Part shown: piece by piece, positions 47,495-56,051 of the stretch
How the letters are laid out: each line of letters opens with the position of its first letter
Position numbering within the stretch: position 1 is the first letter of the stretch
From: Burkholderiales bacterium
GTDB lineage: Bacteria > Pseudomonadota > Gammaproteobacteria > Burkholderiales > Burkholderiaceae_C
Length of the DNA stretch: 64,000 nt
Reading direction: 5' to 3'
Assembly: GCA_016223165.1 (NCBI GenBank)
Contig: JACRPO010000008.1
Span: 62,001-126,000, forward strand
Notes under the pieces: model-generated
Told to the model about the DNA's origin: nothing
The model's database searches: none
The model's input: the letters and a program-made list of their open reading frames with translations, nothing else
Program-made: the position numbers and the translations under genes

Positions 47495-48982
47495 TCACCC
47501 CAGCATCTCGTTGACCGCACGCTGCGCTTCATCGACGAGCGCCGCGTCGATGCGCGCTTGGCCGGCACGCCGTGCCATCTTCTCGATGCGCAGCCGGGCG
47601 TGATCGCGCACCGCTTCCGGTTCGATGCGTTGCAGCCGCGCCAGCGCCTCGGGCTCCCACACCGGCGCGGACTCACCGGCTTGAACGGCCTCACCGGCCT
47701 CCGCGCGGCGCGGCGCGAACGGGCAGCCGCTGCCCGCACCTTGCAGCGTGGCCGGATCGATGCCGCGTTTGCCGGCGAAACGGTCCACCGCACCGGCAGG
47801 GATCGTGCTCATCAACGAGTCGATGACATCCGAGGTGACGATGCTGTGCCCGAGCTTGGCCGCGTGCTTGACGATGGCCTTGCGCGCCATGCCGCGCGCG
47901 AACTCGGGGATGCGCGCCATGCGCTCGCCGGCCTCGTCGCTCCAGGCCATCGTGGCCTCGGCGATATGTTCGATCGGCGGCTCGAAGCAGCGCGCCGAGA
48001 GCAGCAGGTTGCAGCTCGCCTGGCGCAGCAGGTTCTCGGTCGCGCTGCCCAGGTCCATGCCGGCCTCGGAATGCACGCCGATGCGCCCGAGCACCATCAG
48101 CCAGGGCCGCGTCTCGCGCATGTGCTGCAGCAGCTTCTCGAATGACTTGCCGGCCAGCAGCGTGGTCTTCAACTCGATGCCGCGCTCGCGCGCCAGCCGC
48201 AACGCGACGTCGAGGTGGCCCTGGTAGATCTTGGCCAGGCCCGAGTCGATGATCTCCTCGTGCAGCTTCTCCTGCTCTTCGAAGCGGAACACCTTGGCCG
48301 CTTCCGCCGAGAGCACCTTGGCGATGCTGTTGAAGGCGACATAGTGGAAATGCGGATCGAATACCGCCACCGCCTCGACCGCGCGGCCGAAGACGGGCGC
48401 CAGCTCGAGCGCCGTCATCAGCGCGCCCCACGATTGCGCGCTGCCATCGAGCGCGACGACGATGGCGCCGCCATCTTCATCCGCGCGCGGCGCCGTCTCG
48501 CGCACCACGAGCAGGTCGCGCGTGATGCGCCGCGCCACGCGCTCGCAGACGCTGCCGATCTGCGTGCACGCCACCGCGCCGAGGCCGAGCGCGCCCATCA
48601 CCACGAGGTCGTAGTCGCCCGCGCCGATGTCGCCCACCAGCTGCTGCCAGTTCTTGCCCTCCAGGTTGACGCGCTTGCCGACGAGGTTTGCAGCGGCGCA
48701 GCGCGCGTCGAAGACATCGAGGTAGGAGTCGGAGATCACCTGCAGGCCGTGCGTGATGAGGTCGTCGTGGATCTCTCGCTGCTCGACGAGCTTGTCCTCC
48801 TTCTGGTAGGGCTCGGGCAGGCCGCCCTCCATCTGGCGGAAGCGCCGGTCGTGCAGCTTGGCCGCGTAGACATGGCTGCCGGTGAGCGTGGCGCCGGTGG
48901 CACGGGCCAGCTCGATGGCGATATCCACGCCGCGCAGCGAGTGGGCAGAGTTGTCCAGCGGCAGGTAGATCGAGTGGTACAT
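47495..48982 (-). CDS. Tandem universal stress protein with two PCP_red domains
   Basis: 495 residues from ATG 48982. Two Usp domains: SIYLPLDNSAHSLRGVDIAIELARATG with VVMGALGLGAV, and IVVALDGSAQSWGALMTAL with LMVLGRIGVHSEAGMDLGSATENLLR (ATP-type G-x2-G-x9-G). Then two PCP_red modules: MAWSDEAGERMARIPEFARG and VWEPEALARLQRIEPEAVRD. Usp proteins with PCP_red tails are not common. Placed between the haem-protein genes and the radical SAM gene; could signal or assist cofactor insertion under low-oxygen conditions (inferred). Confidence 0.82.
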   Translation of the reverse strand: MYHSIYLPLDNSAHSLRGVDIAIELARATGATLTGSHVYAAKLHDRRFRQMEGGLPEPYQKEDKLVEQREIHDDLITHGLQVISDSYLDVFDARCAAANLVGKRVNLEGKNWQQLVGDIGAGDYDLVVMGALGLGAVACTQIGSVCERVARRITRDLLVVRETAPRADEDGGAIVVALDGSAQSWGALMTALELAPVFGRAVEAVAVFDPHFHYVAFNSIAKVLSAEAAKVFRFEEQEKLHEEIIDSGLAKIYQGHLDVALRLARERGIELKTTLLAGKSFEKLLQHMRETRPWLMVLGRIGVHSEAGMDLGSATENLLRQASCNLLLSARCFEPPIEHIAEATMAWSDEAGERMARIPEFARGMARKAIVKHAAKLGHSIVTSDVIDSLMSTIPAGAVDRFAGKRGIDPATLQGAGSGCPFAPRRAEAGEAVQAGESAPVWEPEALARLQRIEPEAVRDHARLRIEKMARRAGQARIDAALVDEAQRAVNEMLG

Positions 48983-48984
48983 GG

Positions 48985-50586
48985 TCAGGTTGTCCCAGGG
49001 TCTGATGGCTGCGGCGCGCGAGCGGCGCCTCCGCCCTCTTCCGATGGCTTGGCCAGGTCGCGGCGCTCGGTGCGGCGCCGCCGGCGCAGCAGCCAGAACT
49101 CGCCGGCAAGCGTGAGCAGCGCCAGCCCTGCGGGCCACAGGTAGGCCGTCATCGGTGTCGCCGGCTGCGCGAGCACGTGGTACCAGGTGGACAGCGCCAT
49201 CTTCATGCCCTCCTCGCCGTTGTCGCCGTCCCAGAGCTGGAAGGCGACGGGCACGAAAGCGCCGGGCTCGATGGGCACACTGCCGTCGCCGCCCTTCAGC
49301 GGCCGGCGCAGGATGACGCGGTACTGGCCTTCCTTGTATTGGCCCTGCGCGAGCACCTCGCCCGCCGCGCGCGGGGACTGCCGCTCGGCGCCCCGGGCCG
49401 TCACGCGAACCAGCCCCTGGCCCGGACTCCAGCGCCACAGATCGACGGCGTTGCGCGCGTCGCCGAGCACGAAGTACGGCTTCTCGCTGCCCTCCAGCGC
49501 GGCGGCGGGGAATTGCAGCGCCACCTGGTCCGTCGGCTTGCCGCCCTCGCCCTTGTTCGGCGTGCCGTCGTCCCATTCGAGCAGGATGGCGAGCTCGCGC
49601 TCGTTGTACAGCGCGCGCGCAGTGATCACATCGTGCACGGGCTGGAACCAGCGCGGCTCTCGGATCACCTGGCCGGCGAGCGGAAAGTCGGTGAACTCCG
49701 CCTGCTCCCAGGCCTTGGCCTGCGCATCGGCGGGAATCTCGCCGGCGACGAAGGCGGCGCGCAGCACCTGGCCCGTCTTCAGCGGGCGCGCGAGGCTCTT
49801 GACGTAGCCCGCCAGCGCCCAGCGATCTTCCGCCGCGGGGATCGCATCGACGAACGAAGGCATCGGCGTGCCGTTGAAGCCGGTGGTGAAGGTGCGGTAG
49901 ATGTCCTCGATGCGGTCGCCGCCGCGAAAGCGCCAGGCCTTGGTGAAATTCACCGGCCGGATCGCCTGCCCCCACTCGTCTTTCTGCCCCGTGGCCGAAG
50001 GCCCGTCGCCGCGGCCCTGGGCGCCGTGGCACTGCCAGCACTTCTTGTCCTGGTAGAGCTGCTTGCCGCGTGCAATGAGCTGCGCGGTGACCTCGGGCGG
50101 CTTGTCGATCGCCACCTGCTCCTTCGGCGCCTCGTCCTTGAACAGGCCGAGCGAATCGAAGGTCTTGACGTAGTGCGCGAGCTGCCAGCGCTCGGCCTCG
50201 GGGATGAAGCGCTTCCACGCCGGCATCGAGGTGCCGGGCAGGCCCTCGCTGATGATGTTGAAGAGGTCGTGGTCGGTCGGCAGTGCGCCCGAGGGCGTGC
50301 GCCGCACCTTGTAGATCGCGAGCGTGAAATCGCGCGGGCGCGGATAGACGAAGTCGGCCGCCGGGCCGTCGCCCTTGCCTTCGTTGCCGTGGCACTGCGT
50401 GCACCAGCGCTGGTAGAGCGCCTTGCCGGCCGCGAGGTCGGCCGCCACCGGGGTGGGCGGCACCGGCTCCATCTTCACGGCCGGCGCGCCGGCCGCCAGC
50501 AGCGGCGCGGCGGCGATGAGCAGGCCGAGGGCCGTTCGCAGCGCGGTGGCTCGCAGCAGGCGAGGCGGCCTACTTGTGGTGATCAT
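48985..50586 (-). CDS. Dihaem cytochrome c with ethylbenzene-dehydrogenase-type haem domain
   Basis: 533 residues from ATG 50586, overlapping the previous gene by 17 bases. Signal peptide, two class I cytochrome domains with WCTQCHGNEGKGDGPAADF and CWQCHGAQGRGDGPSAT, then a domain resembling the gamma (haem b) subunit of ethylbenzene/DMS/chlorate dehydrogenases (EB_dh): VHDVITARALYNERELAILLEWDD, KPYFVLGDARNAVDLWRW. A single membrane helix (TAYLWPAGLALLTLAGEFWLL) anchors the C-terminus. Likely periplasmic electron-transfer protein. Confidence 0.8.
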   Translation of the reverse strand: MITTSRPPRLLRATALRTALGLLIAAAPLLAAGAPAVKMEPVPPTPVAADLAAGKALYQRWCTQCHGNEGKGDGPAADFVYPRPRDFTLAIYKVRRTPSGALPTDHDLFNIISEGLPGTSMPAWKRFIPEAERWQLAHYVKTFDSLGLFKDEAPKEQVAIDKPPEVTAQLIARGKQLYQDKKCWQCHGAQGRGDGPSATGQKDEWGQAIRPVNFTKAWRFRGGDRIEDIYRTFTTGFNGTPMPSFVDAIPAAEDRWALAGYVKSLARPLKTGQVLRAAFVAGEIPADAQAKAWEQAEFTDFPLAGQVIREPRWFQPVHDVITARALYNERELAILLEWDDGTPNKGEGGKPTDQVALQFPAAALEGSEKPYFVLGDARNAVDLWRWSPGQGLVRVTARGAERQSPRAAGEVLAQGQYKEGQYRVILRRPLKGGDGSVPIEPGAFVPVAFQLWDGDNGEEGMKMALSTWYHVLAQPATPMTAYLWPAGLALLTLAGEFWLLRRRRRTERRDLAKPSEEGGGAARAPQPSDPGTT

Positions 50587-51337
50587 GCTTGACCTCTTCG
50601 TCCCAGGTGCGCGGCGTCGCGCCCGAGCCCTCGTAGATGTAGAGCACGACCTTCCAGATCTCCTCTTCGCTGAGCATGTGTTGCCACACCGGCATTGCCG
50701 AGAGCCACGGCGTCGCGCCCTTGGGCAGCCCCGGCCCGCCGGTGGCGATGCGCCAGTAGACGTAGGACTCCTGCAGCATGCCGATCGTGCCGACATCGCG
50801 GAAGTTGGCCGGCAGCGGCGTGAAGGCACCCGCGAAATGACCGTCGCCGGCGAGCGCGTCGCCGTGGCAGTAGAAGCAGTTGCGGTAGTAGATGGTCTTG
50901 CCCTCGGCGATGTGCCGGGCCAGCGCGGCGGCGTCGCCGGTGCGCAGCGGGTTCTTCAGCGCCACGGTGTCGATGCGTTTGCCATGCGCGCTGAAACTCG
51001 ATGGCGGCTCGGGGTGCACCACACGCGGCTCGAACGGCGCGTCCCAGCTCGGCGCCGTGCGCTGCCAGGTGCCGTAACCCACGAGCAGCGGCAGCCCGGC
51101 CAGCACCAGCGCCTGCACCAGCCGCGGCGCGCGGCCGTCGAACACCGCCTGCAGCGGCGCGAGGAAGTCGCGCCAGCGCGCCTCGTTGGCGGCGACATAG
51201 ACACCGATGCCCAGCGTGGACAGCACCATGTAGATCATCAGCACGCTGGCCGGCATCGGCGGCTGCACGAGCAGCTTCAGGCCGGCCAGGATCGCCAGCC
51301 ACAGCGCCAGCGCGAGGGTGAAGGTGTGGCGTTGCAT
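50570..51337 (-). CDS. Membrane-anchored cytochrome c
   Basis: 255 residues. N-terminal membrane helices (FTLALALWLAILAGLKLLV and VLMIYMVLSTLGIGVYVAA, plus one near residue 80), then a class I cytochrome domain: NCFYCHGDALAGDGHFAGAF and distal Met in LSAMPVWQHML. Ends with a His-rich tail. Overlaps both neighbours, in the bd-like operon. Confidence 0.85.
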   Translation of the reverse strand: MQRHTFTLALALWLAILAGLKLLVQPPMPASVLMIYMVLSTLGIGVYVAANEARWRDFLAPLQAVFDGRAPRLVQALVLAGLPLLVGYGTWQRTAPSWDAPFEPRVVHPEPPSSFSAHGKRIDTVALKNPLRTGDAAALARHIAEGKTIYYRNCFYCHGDALAGDGHFAGAFTPLPANFRDVGTIGMLQESYVYWRIATGGPGLPKGATPWLSAMPVWQHMLSEEEIWKVVLYIYEGSGATPRTWDEEVKHDHHK

Positions 51338-52263
51338 CAGGCCGCTCCACCCGCCGCTGCACGCGCCGCGTCACGCGCCACATCACGCGCTTCGCGCCGG
51401 CGTGCCCAAGCCAGCACGAGCAGCATCGCGATGTTGAAGACGGCGATCACTATGCCCAGCCGCACCCCTTCGTGCGACCAGGGCGACGTCGCGCCGGTGG
51501 GGCTGTAGGTCTTGCCGGCCAGGCCCGCGAGGTAGGCGGCGATCTCTTGCCGGTCGCCCTCGGCGAGGTCGGGTCGCGCCGGCATCAGGCCGGCCTGGAA
51601 GCCTGGCGACGTCCACAGCGCCGGGTCAGCGATCTTCTGCGCGATGCGCGCCGGCTCGATGCGCGCGGCCACCGCGCTGAGGTCGGGGCCGATCACACCG
51701 CCCGCGCCTTCGAGCTTGTGGCAACCGAGGCAACCCTGCTCGGTCATCAGCGCCTTGCCGCGATGCACCGGCCCGGCGGCCGCCCGCTCGACGGCGACAT
51801 CGGCCGCCAGCACCTTGACCGTGACCTCGGCACCGCCGAGCGACTGCAGGTACGCCACCACCGCCTTGACCTCGGCCATCGACAGATTGGCCGGCGGGCG
51901 CATCGAAGGCGGCATCATCTTCGGATAACCCTCGACCAGATAGGCCTCGGGTTCGAGCAGCGATTCGATCAGGTAGGCCTCGGCCCCGGTGCCCGGCTTG
52001 CGCGTGGCGGCCTTGGCCGCCGCCTGGCGCAGATCGGGGCCGCGCACGTTGCCCTGCTCCTGGTCCTTGTGGCAGACCAGGCAGCCGCCCTTGCCGCGCA
52101 ACAGCTCCTGGCCGGAGGCGACGAGTTCGTCACTCGGCGTATCGGCGGTGATCACCTTCTTCTTCGGCGGGTGCTCCTCGAACTGCGGCACGAGCTGGCC
52201 GACGTAGGCGTACACGCTCACCGTCGCAACGACGAAGGCGAAGACCTTGAAGAACGTGCTCAT
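51337..52263 (-). CDS. Membrane dihaem cytochrome c
   Basis: 308 residues. A signal anchor (FFKVFAFVVATVSVYAYVG), two haem motifs (GGCLVCHKDQEQGNVRGPDL and QGCLGCHKLEGAGGVIGPDL), each followed by a C-terminal Met (MMPPSMRP; LMPARPDLAE), and a second membrane helix (LGIVIAVFNIAMLLVLAWARR). Similar to cytochrome subunits of cytochrome-c-linked oxidases. ATGA overlap with the bd-like gene implies a complex with it. Confidence 0.85.
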   Translation of the reverse strand: MSTFFKVFAFVVATVSVYAYVGQLVPQFEEHPPKKKVITADTPSDELVASGQELLRGKGGCLVCHKDQEQGNVRGPDLRQAAAKAATRKPGTGAEAYLIESLLEPEAYLVEGYPKMMPPSMRPPANLSMAEVKAVVAYLQSLGGAEVTVKVLAADVAVERAAAGPVHRGKALMTEQGCLGCHKLEGAGGVIGPDLSAVAARIEPARIAQKIADPALWTSPGFQAGLMPARPDLAEGDRQEIAAYLAGLAGKTYSPTGATSPWSHEGVRLGIVIAVFNIAMLLVLAWARRREARDVARDAARAAAGGAA

Positions 52264-54020
52264 GCGGCCAACGTCGCTTCGCGCACCCGGTCATGGCGCG
52301 CGGCAAGCGCGAACACCACCGAGACGAGCAGGAAGAAGATGACCACGATGACCGAGACGATGATCGTCGCGTCGCCATGCTTCATCGTGTAGGCGTTGGC
52401 ACTCTCGTCGGCGATGCGGCCGTAGACGTGCCAGTACTGGCGGATGCCCGAGCGGATGTAGCCCATCAGGCCCATCAGCCAGGTGAAGGCCACCGCGAGG
52501 AAGAACAGCGCGTACTGCGCGCGTGCCGGAATCTGCCCCCAGCGGATGGCACCGATCTCGCGCGCGCCCCTGAGCAGCGCGATGTCGATGGCGACGAACA
52601 CCGCCATCGCACCCAGCACCGCCGCCACCTGATAGACCGAGAAGCCGATGCGCGTGATCGAGGGCACGAAGTAGCTGTAGACGCCGTAGCCCAGCACCAC
52701 CGCCGCCGCGGCGGCGATGGCCAGCGCCTGCACCGCCTTGCCGGCGCCGGCCCAGCGCACGACCGGGATGCGGTTGCCGCGCCGGTACAGCATGAACGAG
52801 AAGAAGGTGGTGAGGATCATCAGGTTCACCGCCGTGTTCTTCGCCGCCATCACGCCGAACAGGCCAAGGAAGGGGTGATGCGAGCCGCCCATGCGCGCCA
52901 TCTCCATGCCCGTGGCCATGATCGAACGCGGCGTGGCCCAGACGATGAAGCCGAGCGTGAGCACGATCATCATGCCGATCTGGAAGCGCGTGTAGCGCTC
53001 GCCGCCCGGGATGCGCCCCATGCCCAGCCAGAGGTAGAAGTTCGAGGCCAGGAACAGCGAGCCGATCAGCATCGCCTGCAGGATCCACAGCCAGGCGAAG
53101 CTGCCACCCATCATCGACACGCCCATCTGCTCGGAGAACTGGTAGATCTCGCGCCCGAGCCAGTAGCCGGCAAACGGCAGCGGGATGAAGGCGGCGATGG
53201 CGATGAACGAGCCGACGTAGCCCATCCAGTCGAAGCGCGCGCGCTCTTCGTCTGTCTTGGCGTCGAGGAAGCGATACGCCGCGTAGGCCGCCACGATCGC
53301 GCCACCGAAGGCCACGTTGGCGAGCAGGCGGTGGATGTTGATCGGCATCCAGGTGTGGTTGTTGATCGCCGCCCACAGGCTCGTGAGCCGGTTGGCGTCG
53401 TCGATGCCGTTCGGGCTCATCATGAAAGTGACCCACGCGTCGGCCACGAACAGCAGGGCCGTGCCCCACAGGTTGACGAGCCCGCCGAGCAGCAGGTGCC
53501 ACTTCTTGCGCCGGCCCTGCAGCAGATCCCAGCTGAACCAGTACAGGGTGGCGACGACGACCTCGCCGAAGATGAGCACGATGTAGAGCAGCCAGGTCGG
53601 CTTGAACAGGCCCGACAGGTAGCCCGTGAGCTTCGGGTACAGCACGATGAACAGCACCAGCAGCACGCAGCCGAGCACCGCGGTCAGCGTGTAGGCCATC
53701 GCCAGCAGCTTGGTGAACTCGCGCGCGAGCTCGTCGTAGCGCCGCTGCTTCGTCGCCACGCCGATGATTTCGGTGATGAAGGCGAAGATGGGCACGCCGA
53801 GCACGAAGGCGGCGAACATCAGGTGCAGCTCGGCGACCACCCACACCGCGGTGCGGTTGGAGAAACCGAACAGCGAGCGATAGTCGGCCGCCGGCAACCA
53901 TGCCGTCAACGCCATGGCCACCAGGTAGGTCGCGGCCAGCATCACCGAGATCTTGAGGACGCCTTTGTAGGTCCCCGTCAGAGCCCGGTGCGCCGATGGC
54001 GTGGTCGCGCTGCTGTGCAA
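52260..54020 (-). CDS. Cytochrome bd subunit-I-like protein, without CydB
   Basis: 586 residues, about 12-14 hydrophobic segments. AELHLMFAAFVLGVPIFAFI near the N-terminus and INIHRLLANVAFGGAIVAA correspond to the haem-ligand His helices of CydA, and SIMATGMEMARMGG a possible Met region. The GRQPW quinol-loop motif of CydA is absent; GREIYQFSEQMG stands in the expected area. No CydB gene follows, only cytochromes c. It may take electrons from cytochrome c and serve as oxidase or NO reductase (inferred). Start is TTG 54020 with CAGGAG seven bases upstream. Confidence 0.78.
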   Translation of the reverse strand: MHSSATTPSAHRALTGTYKGVLKISVMLAATYLVAMALTAWLPAADYRSLFGFSNRTAVWVVAELHLMFAAFVLGVPIFAFITEIIGVATKQRRYDELAREFTKLLAMAYTLTAVLGCVLLVLFIVLYPKLTGYLSGLFKPTWLLYIVLIFGEVVVATLYWFSWDLLQGRRKKWHLLLGGLVNLWGTALLFVADAWVTFMMSPNGIDDANRLTSLWAAINNHTWMPINIHRLLANVAFGGAIVAAYAAYRFLDAKTDEERARFDWMGYVGSFIAIAAFIPLPFAGYWLGREIYQFSEQMGVSMMGGSFAWLWILQAMLIGSLFLASNFYLWLGMGRIPGGERYTRFQIGMMIVLTLGFIVWATPRSIMATGMEMARMGGSHHPFLGLFGVMAAKNTAVNLMILTTFFSFMLYRRGNRIPVVRWAGAGKAVQALAIAAAAAVVLGYGVYSYFVPSITRIGFSVYQVAAVLGAMAVFVAIDIALLRGAREIGAIRWGQIPARAQYALFFLAVAFTWLMGLMGYIRSGIRQYWHVYGRIADESANAYTMKHGDATIIVSVIVVIFFLLVSVVFALAARHDRVREATLAA

Positions 54021-54086
54021 GCGCCGCTCCTGCAGTGAAATGAATGGCCGGCGGCGCCGCGCCCGCGGCGCGCCAGGGCATGCATT

Positions 54087-54102
54087 TGCAGCAACCGTGC
54101 CA
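54087..54102 (-). promoter_or_regulatory. Sigma-54 promoter of bd-like operon
   Basis: Minus strand TGGCACGGTTGCTGCA: GG of the -24 and GC of the -12 element have the required 10-base gap between them (12 bases GG to GC) and the -24 TGGCACG is a perfect match. Start of transcription expected near 54076, leaving a leader of about 56 bases before TTG 54020. The cognate activator gene lies just upstream. Confidence 0.75.
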
Positions 54103-54132
54103 GATGCGCGCGAGCGCTATGCGCGGCGGCGC

Positions 54133-54170
54133 TGGGGCATGCCCCACGCGAGGCGGGTGGGTCATACCCA
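54133..54170 (-). promoter_or_regulatory. Paired palindromic activator sites
   Basis: Two similar palindromes: TGGGGCATGCCCCA (54133-54146) and TGGGTCATACCCA (54158-54170), centres about 24 bp apart and about 64 and 88 bp upstream of the predicted start. This is where NtrC-type activators bind. The neighbouring NtrC-type regulator is the natural candidate. Confidence 0.6.
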
Positions 54171-54230
54171 TTCGAGATCGACCCGCCGGAAGTCAGGTCT
54201 GATCGGATCGCACTGCGACGTGCGGTGGCG

Positions 54231-54519
54231 GGATCGGGCCGACGGGGCGCCCTGCACCGCTCGTGTCCTCTTTCGGCGGCCCGGCTCGCAAGCTCGCAGG
54301 GCCCCCGAATGCCCCCTTTACCTCGCTGTGCAGGGCGCCCCATCGGCCCGATCCGGCACCCGCGGTGGCACGCGCTCGTCGAATGCAAACCCTGGTGCCC
54401 GCCGAGGACGCCGGGTGGTCGGCTCAGCGAGGTAAAGGGGGCATTCGGGCGCCCTCGAGCTTGCGAGCCGGGCGGCCGAAAGAGGACACGAGCAGAGCCG
54501 ACCACCCGGCGGCCTCGGC
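54231..54519. repeat. Interleaved long inverted repeats A-B-A'-C-B'-C'
   Basis: A (54231-54257) pairs with A' (54328-54354), 27 bp, one mismatch. B (54260-54328) pairs with B' (54425-54492), about 69 bp, about 66 identical. C (54401-54424) pairs with C' (54496-54519), 24 bp, one mismatch. Thus each copy of B sits in the loop of a different hairpin and the two loops are complementary to each other. Open frames crossing the area are by-products of this repeat and no gene is supported. Confidence 0.85.
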
Positions 54520-54656
54520 GCGCCACGGCCTCGGCGCGCGCCCCCCCCCGGCGCCCAAGCACCGCGCGCAGCCCAGCAAATCGCCTTCTTATGCCACCGA
54601 ACGCAAGGGCGTATCAAGCCATCAGGCGGTCAGGAACTGACCGCGCGGACAGAAAC

Positions 54657-56051
54657 TTAGCGGTCGTCGCCCTCAGGCTGTTCGAGGAATTCGCTCCAGC
54701 CGTAGGCAGCGACCTTGGTGCGCAAGGTCAGCCGCGTGATTCCCAGCAGCTTGGCCGCGCGCGTCTTGTTGCCGCGGCAATGTTCGAGTGCGCGCCGGAT
54801 GTGGCGCTTCTCGATCTCAGCCAGCGGCTGCAGCGTCAGCCCGTCGGCGTCGGCCGGCGCGTCGCGCCGGCTGGTCGCGGCCACCACCTCGCGCGGCAGA
54901 TGCTGCGGCGCCACCGGCGTGCCGCCGGAGAGGATCAGCGCGCGCTCCATCACGTTGCGCAGTTCGCGCACATTGCCCGGCCAGGCGTAGTGCTCGAGCA
55001 GCGGCGCTGCCTCGGGCTCCAGGCGCGGATCGTGGATGCCCATCATCGTGCCGGCCTCGGCCAGGAAGTGCCGCGCCAGCGGCAGCATGTCGTCCGGGCG
55101 CGCACGCAGCGGCGGCACGTCGATGCTGCCGACGTTGAGGCGGTAGTACAGGTCTTCGCGGAAGCTGCCGGCCTTGACCATGGCCTCGAGGTCGCGGTTG
55201 GTGGCGGCGACGAAGCGCACGTCGACCTTCAGTTCCTTCTGGCCGCCGACGCGGCGGAACGTCTGCGTTTCGAGCGCGCGCAGCAGCTTGGGCTGCAGCG
55301 CCAGCGAGAGATCGCCGATCTCGTCGAGAAACAGCGTGCCGCCGTCGGCGAGTTCGAGCAGGCCGCGCTTGGCGGTCTTGGCGTCGGTGAAGGCGCCGCG
55401 TTCGTGGCCGAACATCTCGGATTCGAGCAGGCCCTCGGCTAGCGCCGAGCAGTTCAGCGTCACCCACGGGCCCGCGGCGCGCGGCGAGAGCTTGTGGATG
55501 GCCTGCGCGACACGCTCCTTGCCGGTGCCGGATTCGCCACGGATCAGCACCGGCACGCGCGGCGCGGCGGCGATGCGGCGTGTCACCTCCACCATCGCCA
55601 GGAAGGCCGGGCTGGAGCCGATCATCCCCTCCACCGGGCCGGCCTGCGGCGCCGCGACGCGCAGCCGCTCGACCTCCAGGCGCAGGCGGCGCGTCTCGAG
55701 CGCGCGCCGCACGACCTCCTTCAGGTCGTCGAGCTCGAAGGGCTTGTTGAAGTAGTCGTAGGCACCGGCCTTGACGCAATCGACCGCGGTGCGCACCTCG
55801 GGGTAGGCCGTCATCACCACGACCATGGCCTCGGCGTCGGACTCGCGCATCGCGCGCAGCACCTCGAGGCCGTGCATGTCGGGCAGGCGCAGGTCGAGCA
55901 TGACCAGCGCGTAGCTGTTGGCGCGAAAGCGCTCCAGGCCGCCGGCGCCGTCTTCGGCCAGGTCGACGCGGTAGCCCTGCTTGCCGAGCACGTCGCGCAG
56001 CGTGAGGCGGATGGTGGTGTCGTCTTCGACGACGAGGATTTGTTCAGCCAT
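54657..56051 (-). CDS. NtrC-type sigma-54 response regulator
   Basis: 464 residues from ATG 56051. Receiver domain with D10-D11 and phospho-acceptor D53 ([11 protein letters not shown]); AAA+ domain with Walker [11 protein letters not shown], Walker [14 protein letters not shown]-terminal Fis-type helix-turn-helix ([31 protein letters not shown]). The sigma-54-contact loop reads GAFTDA, not the usual GAFTGA. The start overlaps the sensor kinase stop by eight bases. Presumed to activate the bd-like operon 600 bp downstream. Confidence 0.93.
   Translation of the reverse strand: MAEQILVVEDDTTIRLTLRDVLGKQGYRVDLAEDGAGGLERFRANSYALVMLDLRLPDMHGLEVLRAMRESDAEAMVVVMTAYPEVRTAVDCVKAGAYDYFNKPFELDDLKEVVRRALETRRLRLEVERLRVAAPQAGPVEGMIGSSPAFLAMVEVTRRIAAAPRVPVLIRGESGTGKERVAQAIHKLSPRAAGPWVTLNCSALAEGLLESEMFGHERGAFTDAKTAKRGLLELADGGTLFLDEIGDLSLALQPKLLRALETQTFRRVGGQKELKVDVRFVAATNRDLEAMVKAGSFREDLYYRLNVGSIDVPPLRARPDDMLPLARHFLAEAGTMMGIHDPRLEPEAAPLLEHYAWPGNVRELRNVMERALILSGGTPVAPQHLPREVVAATSRRDAPADADGLTLQPLAEIEKRHIRRALEHCRGNKTRAAKLLGITRLTLRTKVAAYGWSEFLEQPEGDDR

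Noticed and set aside
52293..54038. 581-codon plus-strand open frame opposite the CydA-like gene
   Set aside because: Low-complexity His/Asp/Arg-rich product, antisense to a clear membrane protein; a high-GC shadow.
54225..55442. Open frames across the interleaved repeats
   Set aside because: They only translate the inverted repeats and then run antisense to the sigma-54 regulator.
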